From: Bacillota bacterium
Lineage (GTDB): Bacteria; Bacillota; DSM-12270; Thermacetogeniales; Thermacetogeniaceae
Assembly (NCBI GenBank): GCA_030627585.1
Contig: DAOURU010000039.1
Span: 1 to 7,923 of the forward strand
Reading direction: 5' to 3'
DNA length: 7,923 nucleotides
The position numbers and the translations under genes are program-made. Below are positions 6,597 through 7,923 of this stretch, piece by piece. The first letter of the stretch is position 1; each line of letters opens with the position of its first letter. The notes beneath the pieces are model-generated. The model saw only the letters and a list, made by a program, of their open reading frames with translations, did not search any database and was not told the DNA's origin.

Positions 6597-6601
6597 AAAA
6601 T
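6573..6601 (+). promoter_or_regulatory. Possible sigma-A promoter for steA
   Basis: TTGAAC (6573-6578) and TAAAAT (6596-6601) are exactly 17 bases apart. They match the consensus boxes at four and five of six positions. A transcript starting near 6608 would have a leader of about 30 bases before ATG 6639. The -10 box touches the right arm of the hairpin just described. This suggests steA-steB can be expressed separately from spo0A. Confidence 0.45.
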
Positions 6602-6638
6602 TTAAATATCGTAATAAAATGGTAGTGGGGTAACAAGA

Positions 6639-7760
6639 ATGGTAATCAGGGGAAAGGCAAAGGTAGATAAACGAACAAAAAACCTTGTCAAACGTTTGCG
6701 GGTCCACGAAATTGCTGTTATTGATCATCAAGATCTCGACGAAGTGGCAGCTTATAGCTTAATTAATTGCCGGCCGCGTGCAGTAATTAATGCCAGTGCT
6801 TCGATCACCGGGAAATATCCTAATACAGGCCCCCTCACCCTTCTCAGGGCGGGGGTTCCTCTTATTGATGAGGCTGGGCCCCCGGTGATTGAAGAGATTC
6901 GCGATGGGGACGAAATCCTTCTCTGCGCTGATGGGATTTACCGCGATGGCAAGCGGATTGCAGGCGGAACCTGGCTTTCAGAGGCTGAAGTCCAGGCAAA
7001 AATGGAGGCAACCCAGGAAAATCTAAAAAAAGAACTGGTCAAGTTTGTGGAAAATACCCTTACCTATGCCCGCCGGGAACAAGGGCTGATTCTGGGAAAT
7101 TATCCTGTTCCCGCTTTGTGTACTAATTTTCAGGGTCGTCATGTTTTGATTGTGGTCCGGGGGCAGGGCTACCGTGAGGATATTCTGGCTATTAAATCTT
7201 ATTTGGATGAAGTGAAACCGATTTTAGTAGGTGTAGACGGGGGCGCTGACGCCCTGCTCGAGCTCGGTTATCTTCCCGACCTCATTGTCGGCGACATGGA
7301 CAGCGTTTCCGACCGGGCGCTCCTTTCGGGAGCGGAAATTGTCGTCCACGCCTATCCTGACGGAAATGCCCCTGGCCTGAAGCGGGTTAAAGAATTGGGC
7401 CTGGAAGCGGTTCTTTTTCCGGCTCCGGGCACAAGTGAAGATATCGCGCTTCTGCTTGCTTATGAAAAGGGTGCAGAACTAATTGTGGCTGTAGGAACCC
7501 ACTCAAATATGATCGACTTTCTGGAAAAAGGTCGTCCGGGAATGGCGAGCACCTTTTTGGTTCGTCTTAAAGTAGGCTCAATTTTAGTGGACGCGAAAGG
7601 AGTAAGCAAGCTTTACCGACAGAGCTTGTGTTTTCGGCACGTTGCTGAGATTTTTTTGGCTGCCTTGATTCCCCTTGTTGTTGTTGCTGCTGTTTCACCG
7701 GCGATAAGACAGTTCTTTCAACTGCTCATTATTCAGTTGAAACTTTTGCTGCGCGTTTAG
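6639..7760 (+). CDS. steA: SteA-like protein: TPK-fold cytokinetic ring protein with C-terminal membrane anchor
   Basis: A 373-residue protein of the family annotated 'putative cytokinetic ring protein SteA'. ATG 6639 has only a weak GGGG (6627-6630) upstream, but the first residues fit the family. The N-terminal part (about 1-110) contains KRTKNLVKRL, IDHQDLDEVAA and AVINASASITGKYPN. A charged helix lies at about 113-147. Residues about 165-320 resemble the catalytic domain of thiamine pyrophosphokinase, with VDGGADALLELG (199-210), PDLIVGDMDSV (213-223) and GTSEDIALLLA (264-274). A hydrophobic segment near 336-354 is a likely membrane anchor, with a short hydrophobic tail. It is too long and too divergent in the catalytic end to be called a thiamine kinase. 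In Corynebacterium SteA and its partner SteB localise to the division septum and affect cell separation. steB follows after 27 bases, so they are probably one operon. Confidence 0.88.
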   Translation: MVIRGKAKVDKRTKNLVKRLRVHEIAVIDHQDLDEVAAYSLINCRPRAVINASASITGKYPNTGPLTLLRAGVPLIDEAGPPVIEEIRDGDEILLCADGIYRDGKRIAGGTWLSEAEVQAKMEATQENLKKELVKFVENTLTYARREQGLILGNYPVPALCTNFQGRHVLIVVRGQGYREDILAIKSYLDEVKPILVGVDGGADALLELGYLPDLIVGDMDSVSDRALLSGAEIVVHAYPDGNAPGLKRVKELGLEAVLFPAPGTSEDIALLLAYEKGAELIVAVGTHSNMIDFLEKGRPGMASTFLVRLKVGSILVDAKGVSKLYRQSLCFRHVAEIFLAALIPLVVVAAVSPAIRQFFQLLIIQLKLLLRV

Positions 7761-7787
7761 CAACCCAAGGGAAGGGGGTATTCTTTT

Positions 7788-7923
7788 TTGATTATTGATA
7801 TAAAGTATCATATTGCTTCTCTCGTAGCCGTTTTCCTGGCCTTGGGAATCGGAATTTTAATTGGAACCACCATGATCGGAAGCGATGTCATGATGAAGCA
7901 ACAGGAACGCTTGGTGGCGAGCC
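7788..7923 (+). CDS. steB: SteB/MctB-family membrane protein, N-terminal part
   Basis: The frame runs off the window after about 45 codons. The start is TTG 7788, preceded by AAGGGGG (7772-7778) at 9 bases, and gives M-I-I-D-I-K-Y-H, the usual beginning of this family. A strongly hydrophobic segment at about residues 9-30 (ASLVAVFLALGIGILIG) is the single membrane span. It is followed by the start of a charged helix with KQQERL, expected to continue as a coiled coil outside the membrane. Databases often label the family 'copper transporter' after mycobacterial MctB. Corynebacterial SteB, the SteA partner, also belongs to it. Position directly after steA favours the SteB role. Copper transport should not be assumed. 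Confidence 0.8.
   Translation, partial: MIIDIKYHIASLVAVFLALGIGILIGTTMIGSDVMMKQQERLVAS

Overview
The window carries a single-strand run of chromosomal housekeeping and sporulation genes, typical of an endospore-forming member of the Firmicutes. The order is tlyA (3' part) - nadK - mnmM/ytqB - argR - recN - spoIVB - spo0A - steA - steB (5' part), all on the + strand. The tlyA...argR-recN-spoIVB-spo0A order is the classical Bacillus/Clostridium arrangement. The extra nadK and mnmM genes, the steA/steB pair after spo0A, and the fairly balanced base composition suggest a Clostridia lineage of the Desulfotomaculum/Moorella/Thermacetogenium kind. The genus is inference and cannot be fixed from this sequence. 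No mobile element, CRISPR array, tRNA or rRNA is visible, and nothing on the - strand looks like a real gene.

Region 1 (1-4139) is a tightly packed operon. The tlyA end is followed after 24 bases by nadK. nadK abuts mnmM with no gap (TGA then GTG). mnmM overlaps argR in an ATGA, and argR is followed after 10 bases by recN, which probably starts at a GTG at 2460. The products are an rRNA 2'-O-methyltransferase, NAD kinase, a tRNA wobble-uridine methyltransferase, the arginine repressor and a DNA-repair SMC-like ATPase.

Region 2 (4140-6547) is the sporulation pair. A purine-rich leader with a possible promoter precedes spoIVB, the PDZ/serine peptidase that signals from forespore to mother cell. 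SpoIVB has its catalytic residues but also an unusual AT-rich C-terminal tail, which begins at a perfect 10-bp inverted repeat. The spoIVB-spo0A gap contains a very good match to a sigma-H promoter with a near-consensus Spo0A box on its -10 element. Spo0A itself, the master regulator of sporulation, appears intact and probably starts at a GTG at 5783.

Region 3 (6548-7923) has a hairpin and an overlapping sigma-A-like promoter, then steA (thiamine-pyrophosphokinase-like fold with a C-terminal membrane anchor) and the start of steB (N-terminal membrane segment, MctB/SteB family). In Corynebacterium these two proteins are linked to the division ring. Beside spo0A they might link cell division or septation to sporulation, but that is inference.

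No wholly new system is evident. The points most worth checking are the SpoIVB tail with its hairpin, the sigma-H/0A control region, and the steAB-spo0A association.
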